From: Bog-473 sp963783245
GTDB lineage: Bacteria; Actinomycetota; Acidimicrobiia; Acidimicrobiales; RAAP-2
DNA: 64,000 nt
Direction of reading: 5' to 3'
Assembly: GCA_963783245.1 (NCBI GenBank)
Contig: CAWAMS010000006.1
Location: forward strand, 186,001-250,000
The notes beneath the pieces are model-generated. The model saw nothing but the letters and a program-made list of their open reading frames with translations. It was not told where the DNA came from and did not search any database. Below, piece by piece: positions 44,414 through 52,453 of the stretch (positions are counted from its first letter, which is position 1; each line of letters starts with the position of its first letter). The translations under genes and the position numbers were made by a program.

Positions 44414-45820
44414 TCAGGGAGCTTCGTCCACTCGTCCGTCCACATTGTCGAGGAGCTTCTTCAACTCTCCCTCTAGGGTGTCGAGCAGCATCTTCACTTC
44501 GTCGTCTTCCGTCTCGAGCTGCACTTCGGGTAGAGGCTGCGCCCCCTCGACCGAACGCCGCACTCGCGACTGGATGATCCACATGGCGACGACTGAGACC
44601 GCCGCTGTCACGAGATTGGCCGTCGCCGCCCCTGTGACTCCCCAAGCCGATGCGAACACAACCGTCAGCCCCACCGAAACGACGAGCCGGGCGAGCTGGA
44701 CGACGAACAGTGGCACAACACGGCGGGTCGCCGTCAGCGTCAGGATTGGCCCGACGCCGCAGGACAGGACGACGATCGAGATTGCGAAGATCCGGGCGCT
44801 CGCAGCGTACGCCACGAAATCCGGACCATAGAGCACCCTCATGAGCGTGGGCGCAGCGAGGAGAACCGCGATGGCGCATGCTGACGCCGCCGAAAATCCG
44901 GCACCCGTCACGAGCCGAGTCACGCGCACCATGCCCGTCCATCCGCGTTCGGCGAACTGACGGGTGGCCTCGGGCAGGCCGAAACTCCCTCCGGCGTTGA
45001 TCACGACGTTGGTGGGCCCGATCACTAATCCCTGCGCCGCCTTGAGGCCCCCGAGCGCCGCCGGGCCCAGCATGGCCCCGGCCACGATCAGATAGAGCTG
45101 ACTCGACCCCCAACTGGCCGCCCGCTCACCGGCCAACCACCGGCTCGTCGGCCAGCGGACCCAGAGGAATGCTGCTCCCCCCCTGATGGACGGACGGACG
45201 GCAAACTGCCGAAGTCCGTACGCCGCCGCGACGATTGCGCCCAGACCCCAGGCTGAAACGACGGCGAACACGGAGTGCACGCCCAGCACAAAGACAGCCC
45301 CGAAGGCCAGAGCTTGCACGGCATTGAAGAGCAGGTCGTTCACCAGGGATTTCCTTGGCGTCCCCTGCATGAAGCCGATCCAGCGCCAGTAGTCCTGCAG
45401 ATCGAGCGCCACGATCCACGGAGCCACGGAGAGGAGGCCGATCCCGAACGTGTGCTGACCGACACAGAGGAAAATGGCGCCAATACCAGCGACGATGCAT
45501 GCTGCCACCACTCCAAGCGTGACGTTCGCCGCGAAGCCGCGTCGGACAAATCCATCCCGATCCTCGTGGCGCATGTCCCCCATGATCGCCATCGGGTCGG
45601 TGATCAATGAGCGGTTCATCGTGGTCAACAGGATCCACACCGTGTACGCCAAGGCAAAAGCCCCGAGACCCGCCGGCCCCGTGATCCGGGCCACGACGAT
45701 GCCAACCGAGAAGTTCGACGCCGAGGCCACGCACTGGTCCACCATGGTCGTCGTCGCACGCGACGCCACGCCGCCCCTGATACCCCACCGTGTCCCGAAC
45801 CGGGTGGCGGACATACCCAT
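44414..45820 (-). CDS. Wzx/MATE-like polysaccharide flippase
   Basis: 468 residues from an ATG near 45820. Multiple membrane helices in the polysaccharide-exporter layout, e.g. FSVGIVVARITGPAGLGAFA, LGVVAACIVAGIGAIFLCVG, FGAVFVLGVHSVFAVVSAWG and the C-terminal GVTGAATANLVTAAVSVVAM. The last 55 residues are soluble and strongly acidic (VQLETEDDEVKMLLDTLEGE), unusual for the family. Expected to move lipid-linked oligosaccharide across the membrane. It is transcribed away from the secreted glycoside hydrolase gene. Confidence 0.8.
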   Translation of the reverse strand: MGMSATRFGTRWGIRGGVASRATTTMVDQCVASASNFSVGIVVARITGPAGLGAFALAYTVWILLTTMNRSLITDPMAIMGDMRHEDRDGFVRRGFAANVTLGVVAACIVAGIGAIFLCVGQHTFGIGLLSVAPWIVALDLQDYWRWIGFMQGTPRKSLVNDLLFNAVQALAFGAVFVLGVHSVFAVVSAWGLGAIVAAAYGLRQFAVRPSIRGGAAFLWVRWPTSRWLAGERAASWGSSQLYLIVAGAMLGPAALGGLKAAQGLVIGPTNVVINAGGSFGLPEATRQFAERGWTGMVRVTRLVTGAGFSAASACAIAVLLAAPTLMRVLYGPDFVAYAASARIFAISIVVLSCGVGPILTLTATRRVVPLFVVQLARLVVSVGLTVVFASAWGVTGAATANLVTAAVSVVAMWIIQSRVRRSVEGAQPLPEVQLETEDDEVKMLLDTLEGELKKLLDNVDGRVDEAP

Positions 45821-46656
45821 CTCCTATCTGTCACGCCGGGGTGGGACACCCGCTGCCAGGGTGAACGCCGCCCAGACTGACGTCCACCGCGGCGCCTTCC
45901 TCCTACAGCACCCCGCTCTAGACAGAGCTGGCAGGAACCGCATAGATACACCCGCCGAGGCGGCAGCCCGCGGCGGGCTCCCACTCACGGTTGGAGTACC
46001 TCGTCCCGCATCGTGCCCCGCCCGCTCGCCTGGCTCCCTCCCGTGGCCAGCCTGGTACTCGGGGGGGGTCACCCCGCCGCCGTCAATGCCGGACATCGCC
46101 TGCGACGTCGGGCGACCGTGACCGAGCTGGCGGCGCGGTCCCGGAAGGCTGTTTGTGGGCCGACCCCTCAGACTCCCCTCCGTCCGAGAGGTCTGCTTCC
46201 TTCCGACGGGACTCCCGTTGGGTTTTGTCACAGCTCTGTTCCCAAGGCAACACCAATGGACGCGAAGTGATCATCTTTGACTCCAACTGTTCATTCCCTG
46301 GTAACTCAAGTTTCCGTCGCCCTCGGTCATACTGCAAAGGGAGTTTCCACCGACGAGCACTGGACTGGCGAACGATGGCGGACTTCTCAAAAGGTTGGCG
46401 TCCCGACCCATTCGGGTTGCACGAGCTCCGTTACTTCTCTGACAGCGGCGCGGCAACCCGGCTTGTCAGTGACAGGGGATCACCGTCGTACGACAATCTC
46501 CCCGCGCGAGCTGTGCGCACAACTGTTCCGTCGCCGTTCTCGCATGAATCACAGGTCGCCAGGCCGGACGCCCCCGGTGTGCCCTCGACGACACTGCCCG
46601 GCCGCCCTCCACCTGGTGCTTCCTCTCGCCTCTGGCAGAACGGAGGGAATCGATGG
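45821..46656. promoter_or_regulatory. Long divergent intergenic region before secreted GH gene
   Basis: 836 bases with no recognised gene; the frame of the downstream gene is open through it without resembling a protein. The stretch from about 46220 to 46500 is less GC-rich than its surroundings and contains short inverted pairs (cccgacccattcgggt near 46410-46425; ggttttgtcacagctctg near 46219). It may hold the divergent promoters and a structured leader; no known riboswitch was recognised. GGAGG at 46642-46646 serves the ATG at 46657. Confidence 0.35.
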
Positions 46657-48681
46657 ATGGGAAAGGGCGTATCACGACGGACGCTTGCGGCCATCGTGCT
46701 CGCGTTCGTCGTCCCCGCCGCAACCCTTCTTCCCATGAGGTTATTCAACTTTCCATCCGGACAAGGCGCCGCTGCCGCGAGCGCAACGAGCCGTTTCGGC
46801 GTCTTCGCCGGGAACGCGAATGTGCGCGCGGTGGACGCCCTGGGAAGGGCAATCGGGGTGCGACCGAACTACGTCATGGTCTACCTGAATGGGAGGACCT
46901 GGCAGACCCTCACCGACCCTTCAGGGCTGCTCTCGCGATGGGAAGGCACAAACTACCAACTGATCTGGGACGTCCCGATGCTGCCGCAAACGGGTGGAGC
47001 CCAGCTGTCATCGGGCGCTACGGGTGACTACGACGAATATTTCGTCACGTTGGCCAGATCCCTGGTTGCCGGTGGGCAGGGCAGTTCCATCGTTCGATTG
47101 GGCTGGGATTTTGACTGGATCGGGCGAGCTGCCGATGTGAATGCCTACTGGCAACAGATCGTGACCGCCATGCAGTCGGTCCAAGGGGCGAACTTCCAAT
47201 TCGAATGGAACCCTACCGGTCCGGTGCATACTGCGGGGAACCTCGAGACCTATTACCCGGGTAGCAACTACGTCCAGCTGATCGGTCTCGACGCATTCGA
47301 CGAGACAGATGGGAGGGACCCGAGTCCGTCCGCTGCGTTCAGCAGACTTGAAACGGAACCAAATGGTTTGAACTGGCTGGCGACCTTCGCAGGGGAACAG
47401 GGGAAGCCCATCACGCTTCCAGAGTGGGGACTTGGACGAGGAGACTCGGACAACAGAGCGCCCTTGTCGATGGCGAGGAAGGTGCGTTCGGGTAGCGACG
47501 ACCCCACCTTCATCAACGACATGGCAGCGTGGATGGAGGCCAACAACGTCTACGAGGCGACCCTGTGGGATGTCGATGCCTCAACCGTCGGTCCACGAGT
47601 GAATCGGAAAAGCTTCCTCGCGTTGATCAGTGATTTCGGCGTTGCCCCAGCTTCCGTTGCCCCGTCGTCACTCCCGACGACAACGAGCTCGGTGCCAACA
47701 ACGACAACGACCGGGGCGGCGGCGCCGGGCACGACCAAGGAAACCACGACAACCACGACGACGATCACACCGACGACAACAACTGTACGTACGTCGACGA
47801 CGACCACCACGACGACACCCAGCGGCACCACGACGACGACAACCCCGACGAGGACCACGACCACCACCACGACCACACCATCGACCCCGGGGACAACCAC
47901 GACGACGACCACGACGACGACCACGACGACGACCCCAACGACGACCCCAACGACGACGACGACTGCTCCCTCGGTTGCCAGCTGCACGAATCCGTCGTTC
48001 TCCACGAGCGATGCCGAGGGAAGTGACAACACTGACCCCAACGACGGCCATCAGTACTGGTGGGTCAGCAACGACGCGTGGAGCGGTTCGCACGGGCCCC
48101 AGTCGATCGACGTGTGTAGCCAATCGTCCTGGTACGCAACGTCAAACCAGCCCGATGAGGGCGGCCAGGTGGAGACCTACCCCGACACCGAGTACGACGT
48201 GGGCGGTCGAAACAGTCTGTCCACCACCCCCATCTCGGGGTGGGGCTCCATCACCTCCACGTTCTCCGAGGCATACCCCTCGGCTGGCGGCTGGGATGCG
48301 GCGTACGACCTCTGGCTGAACAACTGGTCTACCGAGATCATGATCTGGAACCAATGGGCGGGGGACAACTCCTACTGGGCAAACTGCGCCAACTCGACGA
48401 ACAGCGAGAACTTCTGCGGCGATCCACAGGGCGTTGCGCTCACCCTCGACGGCGTGCCGTACCACTTCCTCAACAACGGTGGTGAGCTCATGTTCTTCCG
48501 CGACGCCCAGGTCGCATCGGGGTCCGTCGACATCCTGGCGGCATTCGAGTGGCTGGTATCACAGGGGCTGGTGAAATCGACAGATGTGCCGACCCAGCTC
48601 GAGTATGGGGTCGAAATCTCCTACACCAGCGGCACCGAGACCTTCCCGACTACGGGATTGACGTTCAGCTTGAGCCAATGA
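46657..48681 (+). CDS. Secreted GH26-like/GH12 two-domain glycoside hydrolase
   Basis: 674 residues from ATG 46657. N-terminal signal MGKGVSRRTLAAIVLAF followed by a hydrophobic stretch. Residues about 50-330 form a GH26-like barrel: VRLGWDFDWIG at the usual acid/base site (Asp where Glu is expected), NFQFEWNPTGP, VQLIGLDAFD and nucleophile-type ITLPEWGLG. A linker of about 100 residues is almost pure Thr with Pro/Ser. Residues about 445-674 are a GH12 domain: YWWVSNDAWSGSHG, the EIMIWNQWAGD nucleophile region and LEYGVEISYTSGTETFP with the second Glu. Predicted target: beta-glucan, xyloglucan or mannan, perhaps the cell's own polymer. The GH12 half is duplicated in the next gene. Confidence 0.88.
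   Translation: MGKGVSRRTLAAIVLAFVVPAATLLPMRLFNFPSGQGAAAASATSRFGVFAGNANVRAVDALGRAIGVRPNYVMVYLNGRTWQTLTDPSGLLSRWEGTNYQLIWDVPMLPQTGGAQLSSGATGDYDEYFVTLARSLVAGGQGSSIVRLGWDFDWIGRAADVNAYWQQIVTAMQSVQGANFQFEWNPTGPVHTAGNLETYYPGSNYVQLIGLDAFDETDGRDPSPSAAFSRLETEPNGLNWLATFAGEQGKPITLPEWGLGRGDSDNRAPLSMARKVRSGSDDPTFINDMAAWMEANNVYEATLWDVDASTVGPRVNRKSFLALISDFGVAPASVAPSSLPTTTSSVPTTTTTGAAAPGTTKETTTTTTTITPTTTTVRTSTTTTTTTPSGTTTTTTPTRTTTTTTTTPSTPGTTTTTTTTTTTTTTPTTTPTTTTTAPSVASCTNPSFSTSDAEGSDNTDPNDGHQYWWVSNDAWSGSHGPQSIDVCSQSSWYATSNQPDEGGQVETYPDTEYDVGGRNSLSTTPISGWGSITSTFSEAYPSAGGWDAAYDLWLNNWSTEIMIWNQWAGDNSYWANCANSTNSENFCGDPQGVALTLDGVPYHFLNNGGELMFFRDAQVASGSVDILAAFEWLVSQGLVKSTDVPTQLEYGVEISYTSGTETFPTTGLTFSLSQ
47680..47970 (+). 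repeat. Low-complexity ACG/ACC repeat encoding Thr linker
   Basis: Nearly uninterrupted acgacgacc triplets code for the Thr-rich linker; a shorter version occurs at about 48985-49100. This sequence marks the left edge of the 875-bp duplication and could have supplied the homology for it. Confidence 0.85.
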
Positions 48682-48785
48682 GTGCGTGGCGCGTTGCCGG
48701 TACAGGCGGCAGAGCACGGGCGTCCTGAGCGGGGGGCTGCACCGGCACATCCATCGTTGACACTTCTTTTTCGCGATTCCTGGGA
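47911..48785. repeat. 875-bp direct duplication, copy 1
   Basis: Identical to 49041-49915 except for one base (C at 48255 versus T at 49385, synonymous in Thr). Covers the linker end, the complete GH12 domain and 104 bases past the stop. Confidence 0.97.
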
Positions 48786-48806
48786 GAATTGTTACTATTG
48801 TGTCCC

Positions 48807-49811
48807 ATGAGGCCGATGACCGTTGGCGTAGGCCTGTCGATTCTTGCATTGCTGGTGACGAGTTGCGGGACTACAGCGGTACACGAAGCGGCGAGAAAAT
48901 CGACGCCCACTACGTCGTCGACGACAACATCGAACCAGCCACTGAAGGCAGCGACTGCCACAACACTGCCGCAGACCACTACCCCCACGACCACTCTGCG
49001 GAAGGCCACGACCACCACCACTTTGCGTCGGATCGGCACGACGACGACGACCACGACGACGACCCCAACGACGACCCCAACGACGACGACGACTGCTCCC
49101 TCGGTTGCCAGCTGCACGAATCCGTCGTTCTCCACGAGCGATGCCGAGGGAAGTGACAACACTGACCCCAACGACGGCCATCAGTACTGGTGGGTCAGCA
49201 ACGACGCGTGGAGCGGTTCGCACGGGCCCCAGTCGATCGACGTGTGTAGCCAATCGTCCTGGTACGCAACGTCAAACCAGCCCGATGAGGGCGGCCAGGT
49301 GGAGACCTACCCCGACACCGAGTACGACGTGGGCGGTCGAAACAGTCTGTCCACCACCCCCATCTCGGGGTGGGGCTCCATCACTTCCACGTTCTCCGAG
49401 GCATACCCCTCGGCTGGCGGCTGGGATGCGGCGTACGACCTCTGGCTGAACAACTGGTCTACCGAGATCATGATCTGGAACCAATGGGCGGGGGACAACT
49501 CCTACTGGGCAAACTGCGCCAACTCGACGAACAGCGAGAACTTCTGCGGCGATCCACAGGGCGTTGCGCTCACCCTCGACGGCGTGCCGTACCACTTCCT
49601 CAACAACGGTGGTGAGCTCATGTTCTTCCGCGACGCCCAGGTCGCATCGGGGTCCGTCGACATCCTGGCGGCATTCGAGTGGCTGGTATCACAGGGGCTG
49701 GTGAAATCGACAGATGTGCCGACCCAGCTCGAGTATGGGGTCGAAATCTCCTACACCAGCGGCACCGAGACCTTCCCGACTACGGGATTGACGTTCAGCT
49801 TGAGCCAATGA
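48807..49811 (+). CDS. GH12 lipoprotein, duplicate domain
   Basis: 334 residues from ATG 48807; TTG and other starts lie up to 18 bases earlier. The N-terminus MRPMTVGVGLSILALLVTSC is a lipoprotein signal with lipobox VTSC. A Thr-rich linker follows, then from about residue 105 a GH12 domain identical in protein sequence to that of the preceding gene. So one copy is secreted with a GH26-like partner and this one is predicted to be membrane-anchored. Both GH12 catalytic Glu regions are retained. It probably remodels or clears beta-glucan-type polymer at the surface. Confidence 0.9.
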   Translation: MRPMTVGVGLSILALLVTSCGTTAVHEAARKSTPTTSSTTTSNQPLKAATATTLPQTTTPTTTLRKATTTTTLRRIGTTTTTTTTTPTTTPTTTTTAPSVASCTNPSFSTSDAEGSDNTDPNDGHQYWWVSNDAWSGSHGPQSIDVCSQSSWYATSNQPDEGGQVETYPDTEYDVGGRNSLSTTPISGWGSITSTFSEAYPSAGGWDAAYDLWLNNWSTEIMIWNQWAGDNSYWANCANSTNSENFCGDPQGVALTLDGVPYHFLNNGGELMFFRDAQVASGSVDILAAFEWLVSQGLVKSTDVPTQLEYGVEISYTSGTETFPTTGLTFSLSQ

Positions 49812-49915
49812 GTGCGTGGCGCGTTGCCGGTACAGGCGGCAGAGCACGGGCGTCCTGAGCGGGGGGCTGCACCGGCACATCCATCGTTGACACTTCTTTT
49901 TCGCGATTCCTGGGA
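49041..49915. repeat. 875-bp direct duplication, copy 2
   Basis: Second copy, offset exactly 1130 bp from copy 1 (47911-48785) with a single mismatch at 49385. Its 3' end at 49915 passes into unrelated sequence (tggga then ccacgatcc). Confidence 0.97.
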
Positions 49916-50174
49916 CCACGATCCTGGGGGATCCGCCAAAGCGCGCGTCGCCGAAGAGGTTCAGGTCAGGTGCCCTATTCGCCGCGCCAACGGGGTGGGC
50001 GAAGAGGAATCAACTCGGGGACAGTCCCGGGAACGGCGGGAAAGGTCCCATCCGGGCGTATCTTCGGACACCCTGCTCTCTCTGTACGAACATCGACACG
50101 ACAGAGGGCTGTCATGCGTCCCATGGCGTCGCCGACCCGGGCCCACCGATTTCGACCACCGACTGGGGGGTTCG
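49812..50174. other. Gap between GH12 gene and LuxR regulator
   Basis: The first 104 bases belong to the duplicated 3' flank. The remaining 259 bases are unique and show no gene; they probably carry the promoter and leader of the downstream regulator. An in-frame extension of the regulator through here has no conserved sequence. Confidence 0.4.
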
Positions 50175-50909
50175 ATGGTAATACTCGACAACGATGTAAC
50201 CCAAAGTCCGGAGGAGGCGGATAGCACGTCACTCACAGATTCGACTGTCTCGGTCATCGTCGTGGCCGCCGAACGGCTGTTCCGCCTCGGGGTGGCCCGC
50301 CTGCTCGGCGAGGATCAACGCATCGAGGTCATCGGGGTCTCCGAGGGCCAGCCTGAGCTGGTGGGCCTCTGCGCAGCGAGTTCCGTCGACGTCGTCCTGA
50401 TCGATCTCGATCTGACAAAGGTCGACAGCATTGATCTGGTCCGCCTCCTTGCGTCGGAATGTCCGGCCACCAGGTCGCTCATCGTGACGTCGCAAGCGGA
50501 CTGGCGGGTCCGCCCGGCCATGCTCGCGGGGGCTGCCGGCATCCTCCTGAAGGACACGTCTCCAGAATCGATCAGGGCAGCCGTCATGTCGGTCCATCTC
50601 GGCGACCAAGTTCTGTGCAACGAGGCGGCCCGCTGGGTTCTCGGAGAGGAGTACGCCACACATCTCACCCAACGTGAGTCGGACGTTCTCCGGATGGTCG
50701 CCCAAGGCGCGAATAACGCCGAAATCGCCGCCGAACTGCACCTCGGTCAAAAAACCGTCCGCAATTACGTCAGTCGCCTCTACCAAAAGCTCGAGCTGAC
50801 CAACCGCTCTCAGATCGCAAGGTACCTGGCACGCACCGAAGCGCTACGCGGTCCCGATGTGCCCGTTTCGGCGCCATCCGACAACACATCTCGGGTGCGC
50901 GGAGCATGA
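50175..50909 (+). CDS. LuxR/NarL-type response regulator with altered acidic pocket
   Basis: 244 residues from ATG 50175 (MVILDNDVTQSPEE). The receiver domain keeps Asp77 in DVVLIDLDL and a Lys in GILLKDTSPE, but the acidic pair after beta-1 is replaced by Ala/Ala-Glu (VIVVAAERLF). LuxR DNA-binding domain: LTQRESDVLRMVAQGANNAEIAA, then QKTVRNYVSRLYQKLELTNRSQ. Its stop overlaps the Wzz-like gene as ATGA, so regulator and chain-length gene are made together. It is likely to be a cluster-specific regulator of polysaccharide genes. Confidence 0.87.
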   Translation: MVILDNDVTQSPEEADSTSLTDSTVSVIVVAAERLFRLGVARLLGEDQRIEVIGVSEGQPELVGLCAASSVDVVLIDLDLTKVDSIDLVRLLASECPATRSLIVTSQADWRVRPAMLAGAAGILLKDTSPESIRAAVMSVHLGDQVLCNEAARWVLGEEYATHLTQRESDVLRMVAQGANNAEIAAELHLGQKTVRNYVSRLYQKLELTNRSQIARYLARTEALRGPDVPVSAPSDNTSRVRGA

Positions 50910-52453
50910 ACGAACAGCCACTCAATCTGCGGACAGCGCTTCGGGAGATCGGGCGACGCCGGGTCCTGATCCTGGTCGTCGCAATACTTTGCGCAGCGGC
51001 GGGGGTCGCCTACGGCTTCTTGAAGCCTGCCAATTCCACCTCCGTCGCCCTGGTGCTCCTCCCCCAGTCGGGGAAGTCGGGATCCGTCGGTTCCAACATC
51101 AGCACGGATGCCGTGATCGCCAAGAGCACGCCGGTCCTGACCGCTGCCGGAGCCAAACTCTCACCACCGCTTGGAGCAGTGGCACTGAGGAGCCTGGTGT
51201 CTGTCAGCCAGCCGAGTGGGCAGATCCTGCAGATTGAGGCGAGCGGCCGGACGAGCTCCGACGCCGTCCGTCTGGCGAACAACGTTGCAACGAGCTTGGT
51301 TCAGTACGTCACCGAACTGGCTGCGGCAAACTCGGGGCCCGCCGTTGCATCACTCCAGCACCAATCCACGTTATACACGCAGGAGATAAAGGCCCTGCAG
51401 GCGCAAATCAACTCGGTTTCAAACCGCATAACTTCAGAGGGGGCCGGGTCGAATGCCGGTCAGCAGGACGCCACGGTGGTGAGTCAACTGCGCAATCAGC
51501 AGAACCAGGCAGTGCTACAGCTCGACAGCGTCACGAGCAAATTGGCAGCAGCGCAGGCTGCGAGCGGCTCGGCCGCGGGATCATCAATGGTCGTCCAGAA
51601 GGCCACCGTCCAGCCCGTTTCCAAATACGGACTCCCCATCGAGGCGGGCGTCATTGGCTTCCTCATCGGTCTGCTCGGTGGTGCGGTCTTCGTGCTCGTC
51701 CGGGCCCAACGCGGAAGTCGTCTGCGGTTCCGGGACGAGATCGCCCGGGTCGCGGGTGCCTCGGTCGTCGCCTCTCTCGAAGCACCGGGTTGCGCCACCG
51801 CTTCCGCGTGGCGCGACCTGCTCGAGGGGTCACGCCGAGCAACCGACGAATGGGCCCTCCGCCTGATTCTCGACAGCGTGCGCAACGGTGCAGCTCCGTG
51901 CTCGGCCGTCCGGGTGATCTCCTTCGCCAACGATTCGGCGGCCCTCACCACCGGTCCTCGGCTGGCCTTGCACGCGGCGACCAACGGAATCCGCACTTCC
52001 TTCGTGGCGGGAGAAGCGCTCGAACTCGCTCCGTTGCGCGCAGCGTTCACGGGTGCCGATGCGGTCGGGCAGGGTCTCCCACTGACTCTCGGCGCGGCCG
52101 GTGACGGCTCTGCGTCACAACTGCAGGTCTCGGTCGCCGTTCTCGACCGGAATGCATCGACGTTGGCCCCTTCTGATGCGGTGAACGTGCTCTCGGTGTC
52201 GCCGAACTTCCTGACGGCAGACGAACTGGCGCAGCTCGCCCTCGCCGCAACCAACGACGGGTCGGTTCTTGAAGGGGTGGTGGTGGTCAACCCTGATCCC
52301 GCCGACTCCACCACCGGCAGATGGAGGGACGAGGGCGTCCGTCCCCTCTCCCCCGTCTCCCTCCGAGTTACGGCCGCCGAGAACCCGCTATCCCTTGATT
52401 CGCGAACGGGAAATGGCACGCCAAAGCTCATCATCACGGGCCGGAACAGTTGA
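50906..52453 (+). CDS. Wzz-like polysaccharide co-polymerase with degenerate kinase-like domain
   Basis: 515 residues from ATG 50906. First membrane helix about residues 19-39 (RRRVLILVVAILCAAAGVAYG), an extracytoplasmic region with coiled-coil stretches (LQHQSTLYTQEIKALQAQIN), second helix near residue 240 (EAGVIGFLIGLLGGAVFVLV). The cytoplasmic half resembles a bacterial tyrosine kinase domain but no P-loop Lys is found where one is expected (VRVISFANDSAALTTGP). It likely sets chain length without kinase activity. Confidence 0.82.
   Translation: MNEQPLNLRTALREIGRRRVLILVVAILCAAAGVAYGFLKPANSTSVALVLLPQSGKSGSVGSNISTDAVIAKSTPVLTAAGAKLSPPLGAVALRSLVSVSQPSGQILQIEASGRTSSDAVRLANNVATSLVQYVTELAAANSGPAVASLQHQSTLYTQEIKALQAQINSVSNRITSEGAGSNAGQQDATVVSQLRNQQNQAVLQLDSVTSKLAAAQAASGSAAGSSMVVQKATVQPVSKYGLPIEAGVIGFLIGLLGGAVFVLVRAQRGSRLRFRDEIARVAGASVVASLEAPGCATASAWRDLLEGSRRATDEWALRLILDSVRNGAAPCSAVRVISFANDSAALTTGPRLALHAATNGIRTSFVAGEALELAPLRAAFTGADAVGQGLPLTLGAAGDGSASQLQVSVAVLDRNASTLAPSDAVNVLSVSPNFLTADELAQLALAATNDGSVLEGVVVVNPDPADSTTGRWRDEGVRPLSPVSLRVTAAENPLSLDSRTGNGTPKLIITGRNS

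Noticed and set aside
47680..47970. CRISPR-like short repeats
   Set aside because: Triplet repeats in frame coding Thr; no spacers and no cas genes.
47911..49915. Mobile element as cause of the 875-bp duplication
   Set aside because: No transposase, terminal repeats or target duplication; linker repeats explain it more simply.
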